Counted from the first letter of the stretch, positions 18,576-31,697 are shown. The stretch is 64,000 bases of DNA from Termitomyces sp. T153 (GCA_018296165.2 JACKQL020000050.1:124001-188000); one strand, 5' to 3'. A program made the numbers and translations. Notes: generated from the sequence alone by a model not told the origin.

Positions 18576-20267
18576 CTATGTTGCACTTCCAAAGATCTGG
18601 TAGCGCCGACAGATACTTGGTCCGATCTCATCGTATTGCGCTTTGGTATGGCACGACGTGTAAAATTCGGGCTGAAACAATTCCGTAGTCAAATATCTCA
18701 ATCGACATTGTTGTAATGCTTACCAGAGACGCAAGAAGAGATCCACCGTACCAGACGGCGTATCTGTAGATTGTGTTAGCTGATTAACGAAAGTGAGATG
18801 TAACGGACCTTTGGCGTTTGTGAGAGATGACGTCTACTTCAACACCTGAGGACTGGGGGAACGGTTGGTTGTTACAAAAGTCAAGTGAAGAAAAAGCCAA
18901 ACCTTCTGCACGGTGCCACTTGCGAGCGCGCTGGCATCGAGCCTGCGGTCGACCAGCTGCTTGAGATCGCGCTTCAGACGATTACCGAAGTGTTGGAACA
19001 TGGTCGAGCCTCCCGACAACACAATGTTCTTTCGGACCAGTTAGTCTGTATGGAAATTAGGAACCTTTGAACGGACCTTGTACAAGCCGCGACGAACGTC
19101 AATGGGAGATGATTGGATTACATCGTCGACGATTTCGGGGAGAGGCGTGAGGAAATCAGACGAATAGATTTCGGGATTGAAGAAGATTTCGGGTGCAAGG
19201 AAGCGCTCGTATCCCACGTCGATAGTGTATTTCTTTAGCACAATCAGTTTCACGAGTTAAACGAAAATAGCACTGGTACTCGCCCTGCCCGTAACCGAAT
19301 GCTCACCCTCGTATCTCTCGAAATGCTTCAATGGATCTTCATCATACTTCCTAAATTCCCTCACGATGTCTTGACAGACGTAACTATAATTCTCCTTCAC
19401 CCTTCCTGCGACACGAAGATGGTCTTCAGGAGGCACGTTCAGCATCTCTCCTCTCTCACGCATAAGGTTCAGGACGAACTGCGAGATGTCGCGGCCGGCG
19501 ATGGGGATGTGCTTGATCGCGCTTCCGATCACGTAGCCTTCTGCGCAGGGGATGACATGTGTGACACCATCGCCCGAGTCGATGACAGTGCCAGTGAGTG
19601 TACGGTCTGTGGCGCGGTTGGACGTCCAGGATGCGGCGAGGGCAAGGACAGCTTGCACGGCGATGTAGAGGCCCTTGATGTTGAAGGATTCAAAGAAGAT
19701 CTCGGCAGTTTGCTCGCGGTTCTCAGGGGGGTTGAGGGGGGGTTCGGTCTATGGGTGAGAGTAAGGAGTTGTAACCGGGGCTGAGAAATGATACACACGA
19801 GGAGGAAATAGTGATCCTCCGGCTCAGCTCTGAGATATTTGAAAATAGTCTGTTCCCAGTACCTCTCCATGTAATCCCAGTTGTCGATCATGCCATGTCG
19901 AATGGGATAATATACGCCATATCCTGGTGTCTTGGCGTTGGCGAGTGCTTCATCGCCGATGAAGAAATCAAGGTCCTCGGTGCCACGCTTGGACGCGAGG
20001 TGACCTGGTTTGGAGGGAATGGTGGGCCCGCGTGCAGTTTGACCGGGCGCGTCGCGAGTTGCAATGGCAGTTGGGAAAACACTGTGTCACTAAGTCAGTC
20101 AATTACTGGAATTGAAAGGGTTTACAAGACGGACAAGGAGGGATCAGAGTTGCCGGCGAATCTAGATGGAGTAAGTTATTTATGAGATTGCAGAGATAGA
20201 AGAGAACGCACCCAACTTTGGAGTAGCCGGTCCCGTTGTCGCAGATAATCGGCGCGAGCACAGACAT
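18576..20267 (-). CDS. arp3: Actin-related protein 3 (Arp2/3 complex)
   Basis: Subunit of the Arp2/3 complex that nucleates branched actin at the cell cortex and endocytic sites. Nine exons (20267-20212, 20161-20135, 20081-19799, 19748-19284, 19232-19077, 19028-18903, 18852-18809, 18763-18724, 18671-18576) give 430 aa, the usual length. Actin-fold ATP-binding elements are visible: [13 protein letters not shown] at residues 7-19, [13 protein letters not shown], and [15 protein letters not shown]. Arp3-specific segments include [18 protein letters not shown] and [20 protein letters not shown]. The C-terminus is [17 protein letters not shown]. Intron 4 (19283-19233) fits only as a GC-AG intron (donor AGG/GCGAGT). 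The start is 77 bp downstream of the PGS1 stop, same strand. Confidence 0.95.
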
Positions 20268-20344
20268 TCTTGTGAGAATGAGCGAGCAATTGACAAGTTA
20301 CAGCTGCGCCCACGTGCAACAAACTCGGCACAACAACGCGTCAA

Positions 20345-22279
20345 CTACAACATTCCTTTAACTAGTCTAACAATTACTTTGGTCCACAATCTAACATTCC
20401 TCTGCCCACCCTTCCATCCCGATGCATGTACTCTCAATCCATCTATCTCATCTTTCAACTGTTTCTGAACGGGGGACGAGTCCCCCTGCAGGATCATGAC
20501 AAAGGACAGCTCGGTGTCGATGTGTGCTGAGCGGGAGTTAAGGTTGGTCGAACCAAACAGCGTAAGAACGGGAGGAGACGAAGGGGAAGGTGATACCCAT
20601 ATTCCTAAAACCCAATTATAACGACAATCGAGACTACGCATAGAAATGAGCACCTTTAGCATGATATGTCCAGCCATCTTTTTCCCATTCCGTAAGCTGA
20701 ACTCCTGTTCCTTGTTTCCATAAGCGACCGGCCCTCTTCACGGCTGTCATAAATTGTTGTTCGAGCAAGGTATATCCCTCCGGTATTCGCCCCGAAATGC
20801 CTTTCGATCCGTAGAAGCCGTTAGCCTGACGAGATGCCCCGATCGATATTACATGTGGGTCGGAAGTACAAGTCACGTACCTTGGGACTCGCTGCGATTA
20901 TTCTTGTCGTTACGTCGTTCGCAAGAACAAGATTTTGGTACGCTACATAAAGGCCAAAGTAGCCACTTGTAAGATCGATCAGGGGCCGACGCTGTTCTGC
21001 AGGTCGTCCCTCAGAGGCATGGAGATTGCGGAAAAGTAGCGATAGTGCCGACTCTTCTTCGCGAATATTGAATTGCCCTGCTTGAATGATGGGAAAGAGT
21101 AGAACATCATTTGAATCAAGATTATTGCTCGATGACGGTATCTGTATTCCATGTATCGTACGTTGGGACAGCTGGAAGGCGGAAAGCGCCTCTTGTGCCT
21201 TCACATGTATTTCATGCGGATGCGTCTGCGGATCGGGCCAATCAAGAAAGTAATTCTCCTGTTGGTATGAGTGAGGTTCAGCGCCAGGCTTCGTGGATAA
21301 CCTATAGGAGAAAGTAGATATAGTTTGTAGGAAATTGAAGCAGTATTGAGCAAGACTGGGCTGATTTGCAAAATGTATATAACGATCTTGACGATTTGTG
21401 AAGTAGGACTTGTTCAGGTTGGCTCTAGACGCGATATAGAGAAGCCGTTGTTGGTCTATGCAACGTAGCCACGCACCCACTTATGATGACTTCATCGTCA
21501 ACACCATAGATTTTGGCGTGCCAAGTACCCCAGCCCTCATTAAACCGTGGAGGTACAATCTTGGCGAGGAACCCTCGAAGACTTGGACTACGAAACATTG
21601 AGACTGTGACCCTGTCCGGAAATTCTTGCAGCAAGGGCAAGAGTATTTTGGCTGTGGAGGATACTCCTGGGCGAGTTGACCGATTCAAATCTAATTGTAG
21701 GTGAAGTCGAAGAGATGGCTTCTCTGAGAGAGATTTTTGAATAGCCTCTATCTATTAAAAACATATGGTTACACATACACATCCTCGAAAATACGCCGAA
21801 AACGTACCAGTTCAGACTCGGCTGAACCTATATAAAGTGAAGATATGAATATACGTTGCTCGGCGCGTCGAATCATGTCCTTTTGGTCATTGAAAGATTT
21901 TAGAGTGAGCGCAATTTACTCCATGGCTACGTACAAGTAGGAGGCCATAAAAATCTGTGGGTTCCCTCAAGACCGTTATCATGTTTGCAGACACCGTGAA
22001 AGCTGGTTGCGTTTGAGCCAGTCCTGAAGCGACTTTGCGTACCGAAGCATCGATTGCGAAAGTCGACTTGCATCGTTTACAGATTCGCAGTGCATTTGGT
22101 GAGTCCTGAATTGTTCGGTGTATTACGGACGAAAGAACTTTGCTCCGTGTTATTATTGGTCTGCAAGGGTTGAGAGCCGTAGAATGTATTCTCCGAGCAT
22201 TTGAGGCAGCCTGCGCACTGAAGGTCGTAAACAGTTGGCTAGCACATTTTCGTGTAAGAGTACCCGTCAATCCAAGCAT
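20345..22279 (-). CDS. pgs1: CDP-diacylglycerol-glycerol-3-phosphate 3-phosphatidyltransferase, mitochondrial
   Basis: Makes phosphatidylglycerophosphate, the first committed step of cardiolipin synthesis, in mitochondria. Six exons (22279-21935, 21879-21808, 21751-21477, 21424-20881, 20825-20654, 20604-20345) give about 555 aa, matching fungal and animal PGS1. It has two phospholipase-D type motifs: WHAKIYGVDDEVIISG, followed by ANLNKSYFTNRQDRY, and in the second half WTYHAKGIWV with GSTNLNSRSAHIDTE. The chosen start gives a typical mitochondrial presequence (MLGLTGTLTRKCASQLF, rich in R/S/A). An upstream in-frame ATG at 22372 would add 31 residues and weaken that signal. Helix region FYGLLLDMIRRAEQRIFISS aligns without gaps to the family, which supports the 55-nt first intron. 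Confidence 0.92.
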
Positions 22280-22567
22280 TCGTGGGTAGCCAGCGCAAGT
22301 GCCCGCGATTTGAAAAAGATTATGAGGGTTCAAACGTTCAAGAGTATTAGAATAGTGATCGGGAAAATTCAAGCAGGCAAAGCCATATGCATCGATCGGT
22401 CCACCACTTTTTTTTCATCATGCAAATAAGTCCGTCTTGATATTGTCGTAAATTAAGAGTCCGTAATACTACCTCTCTACACTGACGAGGCGCATGCGGC
22501 GCCACGAATGAGATAAGATATTTACTAATGATCCCTGAAACGTGAAGCGCTACATAACTAATACTTT

Positions 22568-24457
22568 TCACTGCTGGCTTTTGAACATCTTCTCAATAGC
22601 CGCAGTCGAGTAGGACTTGGGACGCTCAAGAGCTGTAGAAACGGGATGATCAATGTAAAGTGAAAGAGGAGGGAAGCGAGACGTACGAGCACCGAGCGCG
22701 CGATCCCAGATCAATTGGGCAGCGACACCGAAAGCACGAGATACACCAAATAGAACGGTATAATATTGCATCTGAGTTAGACCATAGTAAGAAAGCAGGA
22801 CACCAGAGTGGGCATCGACGTTGGGCCAGGGATTCTTGGCCTTGCCAGCCTACAACGAAAGCCGTTGAGTTACGAATAGACGTTGAAAACCCGTGAGTAC
22901 AAACCTTGAGAAGGATGTCGGGAACAATGTTGAAGATCTGTCCAACGAGCTTGAATAACTTGTCTTCAGGGAGATGCTTCAAAGCGAATTCGCGTTGAGC
23001 AGTGTAACGAGGATCGGTCTTGCGGAGGACTGCGTGACCGTACCCAGGGACAACCTGTCCACTCTTGAGGGTTTCCCAGACGTACTCGCTGACCGCCTCA
23101 TCAGAAGCATCTTCGCCAATCTTGGCTTGCATCTTGCGGAGCCAAACGAGGACTTCCTGGTTAGCGAGGCCATGGAGAGGGCCAGCGAGACCATTCAAGG
23201 CAGCAGCGTAGGCAAGGAAGGGGTCTGAAAGAGCAGAGCCAACAAGTTTACCAGTGTGAGCAGAAACATTGCCGCCCTCGTGGTCGCTGGGAAAAAGGTT
23301 GATACATGCTTTGATCTGAAAATAACATAAATATACCTGTGAATGGTAAGGTAGAGGCGGAGAAGCTCGACGAATGCATCGTTGTCGCCAAAGCCTAGAA
23401 GGGTGGCGAGATTGTGGGAGTAATCCTTGCTCTGGTCAATAGCAGGCAGCTTGCCTTGCCCAAAGACGTTGCGGTAAATGCGACCAGCAATGTTAGGGAG
23501 CTTGGCAATCCTGTGACCAAGTGATGAGTAAAAATAGATTGAACCATTCATATGAAACCTACAGGTCCATGGAATCCTCAAAGGTAGGTCCCCAATATTC
23601 CCTCTTGGAAATGCCATCCTGGTACGCTTTGGCAAACGCAGAATTGTGATTTAGCTAAACGGAAAGCAAATGAGCATTTACTCATTGAAGCAATGTACAA
23701 ATCGACAAACAGCAGTGACAGCCAAACTAAATTGGCTCATGGGGTGGAGGGTCGGGGGGCATCGATCGAGAATTTCTTCGACAAACTCGGGAATGGCGGA
23801 ACGAGCAGCCCAATCCTTGGAGAGTTCAGTGACTTGCTCTTGCGTGGGAACCTCTCCTGTAACCAAAAGCCAAAAGAGGCCTTCAGGAAGAGGCTCTGAA
23901 CCGCCGGGTGCCTTGGGGAGTTGTTCCTGACACTCAGGGATAGTTTTGCCGCGGAAGCGAATGCCTTCCTCTGATGTTGCATAAAAATCAGCAAGTCTTC
24001 GCACGGAAATATGTAAGACATGCCGGAATCGAGTACTGAACCATCCCAGATGAGCGCGGGAAGACCTCTCATTCCACTGGAGAAGAAGTGAGACCAGACA
24101 TAGAAATATCTGTCTGGATAAGAATACTCACCCATAAAGCTGGTCAACAACGACGGGGCCGAAGGACTTTTTACCATACTCTCCACGAACAGCTTTGACC
24201 TAGAGTGATATGAAAACTGGAACAGACAGGAGCGAGGTACAACACACATGTTCTATCTGAGCAGGAATGAGTTCTGCGAGCCGTTCCTTCAACGTGACGG
24301 GTTTTGAGGCTGTTGACGAGAACCGGACCGAAGCAAGCGTGGAACGGGCAGCAGAGGAGCGCGACTGAGAAACTTCTCGTAAGATATTCAATGCTCAAAG
24401 ACAAGAAGTAAGTAAATAACTTGCAGCTCTGAAGAGGGAGCGAGCAGAGGCAGCCAT
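22568..24457 (-). CDS. cit1: Citrate synthase, mitochondrial
   Basis: Condenses acetyl-CoA and oxaloacetate in the TCA cycle. Ten exons (24457-24421, 24372-24248, 24199-24132, 24076-24024, 23970-23711, 23654-23563, 23510-23337, 23286-22905, 22849-22687, 22632-22568) give 472 aa, standard length. The first 30 residues form a mitochondrial presequence ([12 protein letters not shown] ... [13 protein letters not shown]). Landmarks: [13 protein letters not shown], catalytic histidine regions [12 protein letters not shown] and [12 protein letters not shown], then [15 protein letters not shown], and [13 protein letters not shown]. The C-terminus is [10 protein letters not shown]. Intron 4 (24023-23971) fits only as GC-AG (donor GCATGT), restoring [10 protein letters not shown]. 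The start codon lies 119 bp from the divergent TRM8 start. Confidence 0.95.
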
Positions 24458-24576
24458 GGTCGGAAGAGAGAAGTATTTCGCTAGCAAGCCAAGCGCTCGT
24501 AAAATATATGGACTCGATCACGTGTCCGCGGGCTTCCCTCTGGGTCATTGACCGGCTTCCACCTCTCACAGCAGCC
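24458..24576. promoter_or_regulatory. Divergent promoter region between citrate synthase and TRM8
   Basis: Only 119 bp separate the two outward-facing start codons, so both 5' UTRs and core promoters must fit here or overlap the neighbouring gene. No clear TATA box is seen apart from AAATATATGG near 24502. Confidence 0.6.
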
Positions 24577-25514
<938 letters not shown>

Positions 25515-25535
25515 CTTTCCACAACTGCACACCGG

Positions 25536-26433
25536 TTAAAATTCATTCATCCGGTCATCGTTATCTTTGTCTACCACATCCCCTCCACCAACTCGAGGAG
25601 CTGACCCCATGGCTGTGACGAGCATGCTTGTTCGTGATTGAACCGCGGTTTTCATCTCTCCGTGGATCACCTTTGCTGCGTCCGTTGCAAGCTTGAAAAT
25701 TTCTTCGAATCTATCCACATGTAGTCGTGTTTCCATCGTCAGTAATGTCACCTTGCCCGTCTTGGGCATCACAGCAATTGTAACATTAGGGATATCGTTT
25801 TCTTCGAGTAATGTGAGATCAAGAAGGGGTGAAGTTGAGTGGACCCCGCCCGTGACAGCACAGACAAAGTCCAGGAGAGGGATACCAGCGTTGACTAGGG
25901 CCAGAGTCGTGGCATTGATACAGGCTTGAAGGAGCCCGCCATCTTGCTGTAGCACTTGTACAAATACATCTATCTGTGAACGAGGATAGAGGTTCGTCTG
26001 TATCACAGGCTCGAACGTAGACTTGATAGAGGCAGCTAGCTCAAGGATGCGTCTGTAGAGTTGTCAACCAATTTTTCTGTGCTGGGTCCATAGACGACCT
26101 CACTTGTCACCCCGGGTACGCTTTCGCCGGTCGCCGGTGCTAAAAGCAGCAACACCTACTTCGACATTGACGTTGGCGCGATCATGTATGGTTTGCGAGC
26201 GTATTTTTGCTTCTCGGGGCCCGAAAATAGACACAAGAACGTGGGTCAGACCGTGTGTCACGACAGCAGAGCCATCAGCCTGGCCTTGCTGAGAGAGATC
26301 AATGGTGATATCGCGCAATTCGAACTGACGCCTGCCATCGGAGCGAAAGCCGCCCTGGTTGAGTATCTCGATCCTAGAGCCCTGTGGAAGTGTGAGCAGC
26401 AGGACGTGCTTGGCAGAGGATAGACCGGACCAT
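25536..26433 (-). CDS. rrp41: Exosome complex component RRP41 (Ski6)
   Basis: RNase PH-fold ring subunit of the RNA exosome (3' processing and decay of RNA, nucleus and cytoplasm). Exons: 26433-26431 (the ATG alone), 26381-26104, 26052-25536; 265 aa. Recognised by FRSDGRRQFELRDITI, the GSAVVTHGLTHVLVSIFGP strand region, RANVNVEV, LYPRSQIDVFVQVLQQDGG, ACINATTLALVNAGIP and DFVCAVTGG. The single-codon first exon is inferred: ATG/GTCCGG with an acceptor at CCACAG gives MGSRIEIL, which aligns with other RRP41 starts. No alternative ATG in frame precedes the conserved region in exon 2. Its start is 199 bp from the divergent nicotinate phosphoribosyltransferase gene. Confidence 0.9.
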
Positions 26434-26632
26434 TACAGATGGACGCAAGAAGTAAGCAATGGAGTTGAATTAGAATAAGGTCACGAGTAGGTATGCATAC
26501 TTTAAAGTTTGATCGTCATTTATTGTATCCCCTTTCTGCTGCTCCAAAAGTCCAATATACTCATATCAAGTTCTACTTACTGACTAGTACTTAACCGTCC
26601 ATTGTAAGCCACTCCCCTTACCCCGGACCATT
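26434..26632. promoter_or_regulatory. Divergent promoter region between RRP41 and NPT1
   Basis: 199 bp between opposed start codons. It contains the AT-rich stretch TTTAAAGTTTGATCG and CAT-box-like runs but no definite element. Confidence 0.5.
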
Positions 26633-28390
26633 ATGTCTTCAGCACCAGCATCCTCTCCTACCTCCATCCTCGACACCGATCTCTACAAGGTCTGACCTCA
26701 CAGCTTACTTGGTTCTTCTCCTTCTCAGTTACTTCTAGCTCACTATGCAGCAAGCCGTCCTCCACCACTTCCCCAATGTGTCGGCTAAGTATCGCTTCAC
26801 CAATCGCGACAAGACGCGCCTCTTTTCTCGCCACAGCGTCGAACGCTTCCGTACCGCCGTGTCGCGTTCGTCTTGACATCCCGAGAATGGTCCATCTCGT
26901 TGATCTCTTCCCTACAGAGTTCACTGATCTCACACTTACTCAGCAAGAACGTCAATGGCTTCACAAAACCTGTCCATACTTCAAGCCCGCCTATCTTTCT
27001 TTTCTCGCTTCCTACAGATACAAACCTGAGCAGGTTCGCATCACGTTTGTCCCAGTCTCTGCCGACGGGTTACTAGGAAATGTGGAAATCCAAGTCTGTG
27101 GTCCTTGGACAGAAACAATCCTTTGGGAGGTCCCGTTGATGGCCACCCTGAGCGAGTGCTTCTTCCATTCAGTTGATGTCGACTGGAATTATGACAACCA
27201 AGAACGTAAGCAATTTGCTCATTAAACGTTAAAGTTCTTTGTTTTAGTACGAGTTGTCCTTCACAGAAGCCGCTTATATCAAAGGCCGGAGTCTTTTAGA
27301 AGCGGGCTGTATATTTAGTGAATTCGGTACCAGGCGAAGACGGTCATATCACACTCAAGACCTTGTAGTCGGTGCCCTCGTTCGCGCATCACGCGATGCT
27401 CCTAAGAAAGGTCGGCTCAGCGGAACGAGCAACGTAAGTCTTTAGTAAGTCACTCCGCGGCAAGTACTTTTGACACTGCCACAAGGTGCACTTTGCACAA
27501 AAGTATGACCTCACCCCTATAGGCACAATCGCCCAGTAGGTTTTAATCTGATCACTCACGTCACTATCCATTCATATCACATCGAACCTTCCAGCGAATG
27601 GTTCATGGGTGTAAGTCGGCCATCTTAGCACGAAGAAAACCCGGCTAATTGGTAATCATACACCAGGTTGCGGCCATAAAGGGTTATGAGAACACACATT
27701 CAACATCTCTAGACCTCTGGGAGGCCGTTTACTCCGACTCTCTTTTGGTTGCGCTGACGGACACATTTACGACAAGCGCATTTTTCAAAGTGCGTCCAAG
27801 TTGATTCCATTTCTCGATCAACATGGCATGATTGTTCGCGCAGGACTTTACTGCAGATCCGGAACGCGTGCAGAAATGGAGAGGCTTGCGTCAAGATTCC
27901 GGCGACCCCTTCGCTTTCGGTCCGCGTGTGAAAGAGATGTATGAGTCTCTTGGGATCGATCCTCGCCGAAAAGCCATCATATATTCAGACTCCCTGAGTG
28001 TCGACAAGGCCATCCAACTGCAGGGACAGGCCAAGGAGCTCGGTTTCGAGCAAGGTATGCGTTTTGTTTTCCTCTTCAGCATGATTGATTGCCCGCTAAT
28101 CATCTTGTGTCTTTCCAAGTGTCTTACGGCATCGGTACCTTCTTCACGAATGATTTTCATACCGCTTCCAGCGGTGGAACGGAGAAGAGCAAGGCGCTGA
28201 ATATCGTGATCAAACTGTCATCGGTGAATAACAAGCCTTGCGTTAAGATCAGCGACGACATCACCAAGGTATGTGACACAGTCTCTAGCCCGATATTTGG
28301 TCGGACTGAGTTACCATACAGAACACTGGAGACCAAGCAACTGTGGAATATGTTAAACGCCTCTATAATCTGAATATCGTAGATACTTAG
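26633..28390 (+). CDS. npt1: Nicotinate phosphoribosyltransferase (NAD salvage)
   Basis: Converts nicotinate and PRPP to nicotinate mononucleotide (Preiss-Handler pathway). Ten exons (26633-26689, 26739-26865, 26918-27205, 27267-27433, 27486-27535, 27595-27610, 27667-27789, 27844-28054, 28120-28268, 28322-28390) give 418 aa, close to yeast Npt1. Landmarks: [43 protein letters not shown] (substrate-binding FGTRR), [22 protein letters not shown] (the conserved HEW), [23 protein letters not shown] and [13 protein letters not shown] [12 protein letters not shown]. Exon 6 is a 16-nt micro-exon coding only the EWFMG piece. Codon phases agree at all nine introns. Confidence 0.95.
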
Positions 28391-28542
28391 TATGGCCACG
28401 TAATTGTACAGCTTGCACATTCTGGTGTCTGACATACGTCTGTGTATACATATGGCGATGTACGATAGATATGTGCCTGTAGCACGGATATGAAATTGGG
28501 TTTATTTGTGGTAAAGCAAGAATGTTGCGGAAAAAGCAACAA

Positions 28543-28630
28543 TGGGGGCACCGCGGATCGAACGCGGGACCTTCAGAAAGACTCTTGTATTATCTTCAGT
28601 CTGCTGCTCTCCCAGCTGAGCTATGCCCCC
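28543..28630 (-). tRNA. tRNA-Phe (GAA) with a 15-nt intron
   Basis: The minus strand folds as a cloverleaf. Acceptor stem is GGGGGCA with TGCCCCC and discriminator A; D arm is GCTC ... GAGC (contains A-box TAGCTCAGCTGGG); T arm is CCGCG TTCGATC CGCGG (B-box GTTCGATCC). Anticodon loop CTGAAG has GAA at 28597-28595. The canonical eukaryotic intron position after base 37 holds about 15 nt. The outer pair of the anticodon stem would be G27 against A43, a mismatch. CCA is not encoded, as expected in eukaryotes. Confidence 0.93.
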
Positions 28631-28765
28631 ATGTTTGCATCAACAAACATATATAATATGTTTGAGGGATATTCCTCTCGCCGAACCACAACGACGAACA
28701 TGTTAGGGACCGCATGAAGTGGCCCAGCTTACCTCCTGTCACCTTGTTCTCCTTATCCCCTCGCC

Positions 28766-31622
28766 ATGCCTAACAGGCATTGTTCACTATCTCAGCGCCA
28801 GCACCCTGGTAAATTTCATCGTCTTCTCCACGTTATATATACTAATATTTTTGACAGCCCAGCCTGCGGTCCTGGCCCGTTTTCAAGCTCTCTTACCACC
28901 AATGCCTAATGTAATACCGGAAAAGTTTCTTCCACCCGTTCCGCCGCCAAAGTCCGCGTCAACAACTCGCAAGGCCCTTAGATGCCTCAAGATCCGTATA
29001 GTTACTTGGAATATGCATGATTCCGTCCCAAAGGCATGTTCTGTGCCTTATGAGAGTCGGCGTGTATTGCTAATTTCTCTTCAGGGCGACTTAGAAGAGT
29101 TCTTCGGTAAGGTGCCTCTTTGGAGCCCGTCAAGCTCAACTTCCTCGGGGACAATCCCAAATTTCCCACTTGAAGCTGTTCACCCCTATCATCTCGTCGT
29201 TGTGTAAGCTAGAACGCGCATTTTATCCTAGCTTTGCTCTTATACGGGAATTCAGTGCAGGACAGGAGTGTCCATCCTTGTCGGGTACGTTATTGAGTAC
29301 CTAGATATGCTGTCTTCGTCTCTTAGTTTTTCTCAGGAATTCCGATGGGTCTCGGCGCAGGTTTGAATAAGCTGATGGAAAAGGACAAGAACAAGGATCG
29401 CGAAAACTTGGAAAAATCACGAACACGACATAAGGACAAGGATGAGGACCAATCCCATGAGCCTCCGTCCGGGTGGACGTCCATGATCGATGACTGGTTA
29501 TGCCAAGGCAGTGGAACGCGCACAAGCTCTCCTACTGTGGCTGACATTGGATTTCCCAAGCCCCTTGCGCCGCGACCGCTATTTAAGGAGCCAAGAAAAG
29601 GCCCGTATCAGCTTCTTGTCAAAGAACGCATGATGGGGATATATCTCGCAGTATTCATTCATCGTGACTTGCACCCGCTTGTACGCGGTACCTCCCGCTC
29701 TGCAGTCACTGCAGGACTCATTGGTGGGCGTGTAGGGAATAAAGGTGCTGTCGGGATTACAATAAATCTAGATGGCACAACGTTTTTGTTTCTCAATGCA
29801 CACCTTGCAGGTAATTCGTGTTTGGTTGTGTTTTTGCATCGCATTAACGACTTCTTCCAGCGCACGAGGCGAAGCTGAATCACAGGCTGTCCAACTTGAT
29901 TAAAATCAAGGTAGGACACAGTTCTCTCAGTTTGTTCTTGGTTCATCAGAGACTAGAATGAACTCGCTGTGGATGACTTTTTGGGAAATGATGACCCACG
30001 AGTCATGGCTGAAGGTAGTGTAATGAACCCAACGTAAAGACGATGCTCATGCGTTATCTAGATCTCACCGACAAGTTTGATCACACGTTTCTTTTCGGTG
30101 ATCTTAATTTCCGACTCGACATTTCTCGACTTCACGCGGACTGGCTGTTGTCGAGAAAAGGTCAGCGTAGTGTCATTCTTATCGGTCACCTTCTTAGTCT
30201 CTGCCAGAATATGCACAAGCGCTAGCTTTCGACCAACTTACCAACTTGATGAAGAGCGGGGAAGCGTTCGTCGGTTTCAAAGAGGCACCAATTAACTTTC
30301 CTCCGACTTTCAAATATGATGTTTTACGATCATTGAAGCACATTAAACGTGGGAAGTCGCAGCCTGGCTCATGGCGACGACCAGATGGACAGTCATGCCG
30401 TTTGACCGAAGTCGAAAAGGAAGTCGAGGACCTTGAGAAGAAAGAGGCAGAAGAAGAGGCAGAAGAAGAGGGTGAGGAAGCTACATCTGTTGCCTCATCC
30501 CAGTGTATGTCAACACCTTCACGAGCTACCGAGCGCGACCCTGAGGACGAGGAGGTTTTCACGTCACCATCCTATCAAACTATGGCGAGTTCTACTAGCA
30601 AGACCTCTGTAGCAGCTGTCACCCACGGAGTCAAGGCCAGGTGGTTGCATTTCTTTTCTTCTCACAGAATCAAGCCATATCAGGCTCAGCCGCGCGAGAA
30701 TGTCATAACAAAGGCGCATAGCTCGGTTGACATCATATCAAATGGGTTGTTGACGCCAGCTACTGCTTTTGATTCCATTGATCCTACTGAAAAGACGCGT
30801 CTGCAGCCACCACGGATAATCTCAGTGAATTCCACTAAATCTAGCCTTCTGAGTAAAGAAGAGGACGATAACAGCGACAAAGGAGTGTACGATTCTTCTC
30901 ACAAGAAGCGTGTACCAAGCTGGTGTGATCGGATACTCTGGAAATCCACAGTAAAGCCTGAGCCTGAACCCGAGGAAGAGACTCAAGGGCCCTTTTGGCG
31001 CCCCCGTACTAGAGTGAGCCAATTTCTCGTTAACGCCTTCCGCCCCTTGTCCGCACGCATGCGCAAAGATTCTGTAGCATCCTCTGAAACTTCCAGCTCC
31101 ACCGTGACGGATGAAGTACATCATGAGCTGCAATCACCATCTTCATCTCTGGAAACACCGGATGACTCTGCTCCCCTTACCTGCGTTGTTCAACCTTCAC
31201 TTGCAAACAATCGATTACGATCTACACTACACAAACATCACGCACATCCCGAAATTGGGCTCCGGCAGACGACCTCATCAACAACCTTGCCGTCTGGCGC
31301 GAACGACCATCATGACCAAGTCCAACGGCGCATGACAGAGTCGGGAGCGACGTCGTCTTCTCTGAATTTGCAACAATACCCACATCTAGATACCCAGCCA
31401 TCAGCATCCTCATCTCGCTGGCGGTTTCTCCCCTTTTTTTCGCATAATACACGGAGCAGTACATCTATAGAGCCACCTTCGAGTGCAGATGCGGTGCCTG
31501 CGCCCAGGAAAGGTGATGTGGTTTGTTTAAGCTACCACACACTGGATGACCGTGGAATGCGACGGCTGGAAGGTAGGAGCGACCACCGGCCAGTGATCGG
31601 GTCATACGTAGTCTATGTATAA
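28766..31622 (+). CDS. Inositol-polyphosphate 5-phosphatase (IPPc domain), 820 aa
   Basis: Removes the 5-phosphate from inositol phosphates or phosphoinositides. Nine exons (28766-28808, 28858-29033, 29085-29203, 29256-29284, 29337-29810, 29861-29910, 29957-30014, 30062-30160, 30208-31622). All catalytic blocks of the endonuclease/phosphatase fold are present: VTWNMHD (63-69), VVAGQECPS, SAVTAGLIGGRVGNKGAVG, FLNAHLAAHE, HTFLFGDLNFRLD, FPPTFKYD, KKRVPSWCDRILWKS and the final SDHRPVIGSY. A long low-complexity insert with acidic EEEAEEEGEE and Ser/Thr-rich stretches splits the domain before RVPSWCDR, and a second one precedes the last motif. Intron 2 (29034-29084) is GC-AG and has a length divisible by three, so retention would leave the frame open. 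The start ATG is the least certain part. Confidence 0.88.
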
Positions 31623-31697
31623 TACTTGTGCAAAACATGACCATAAAAGGAGAACAAACCCTAGAGTGGGGTCAGGCTTGTAATTTAAGCAACCATC

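Noticed and set aside
19299..19784. Plus-strand frame of 161 codons in ARP3
   Set aside because: Complement of ARP3 exon 4; no own features.
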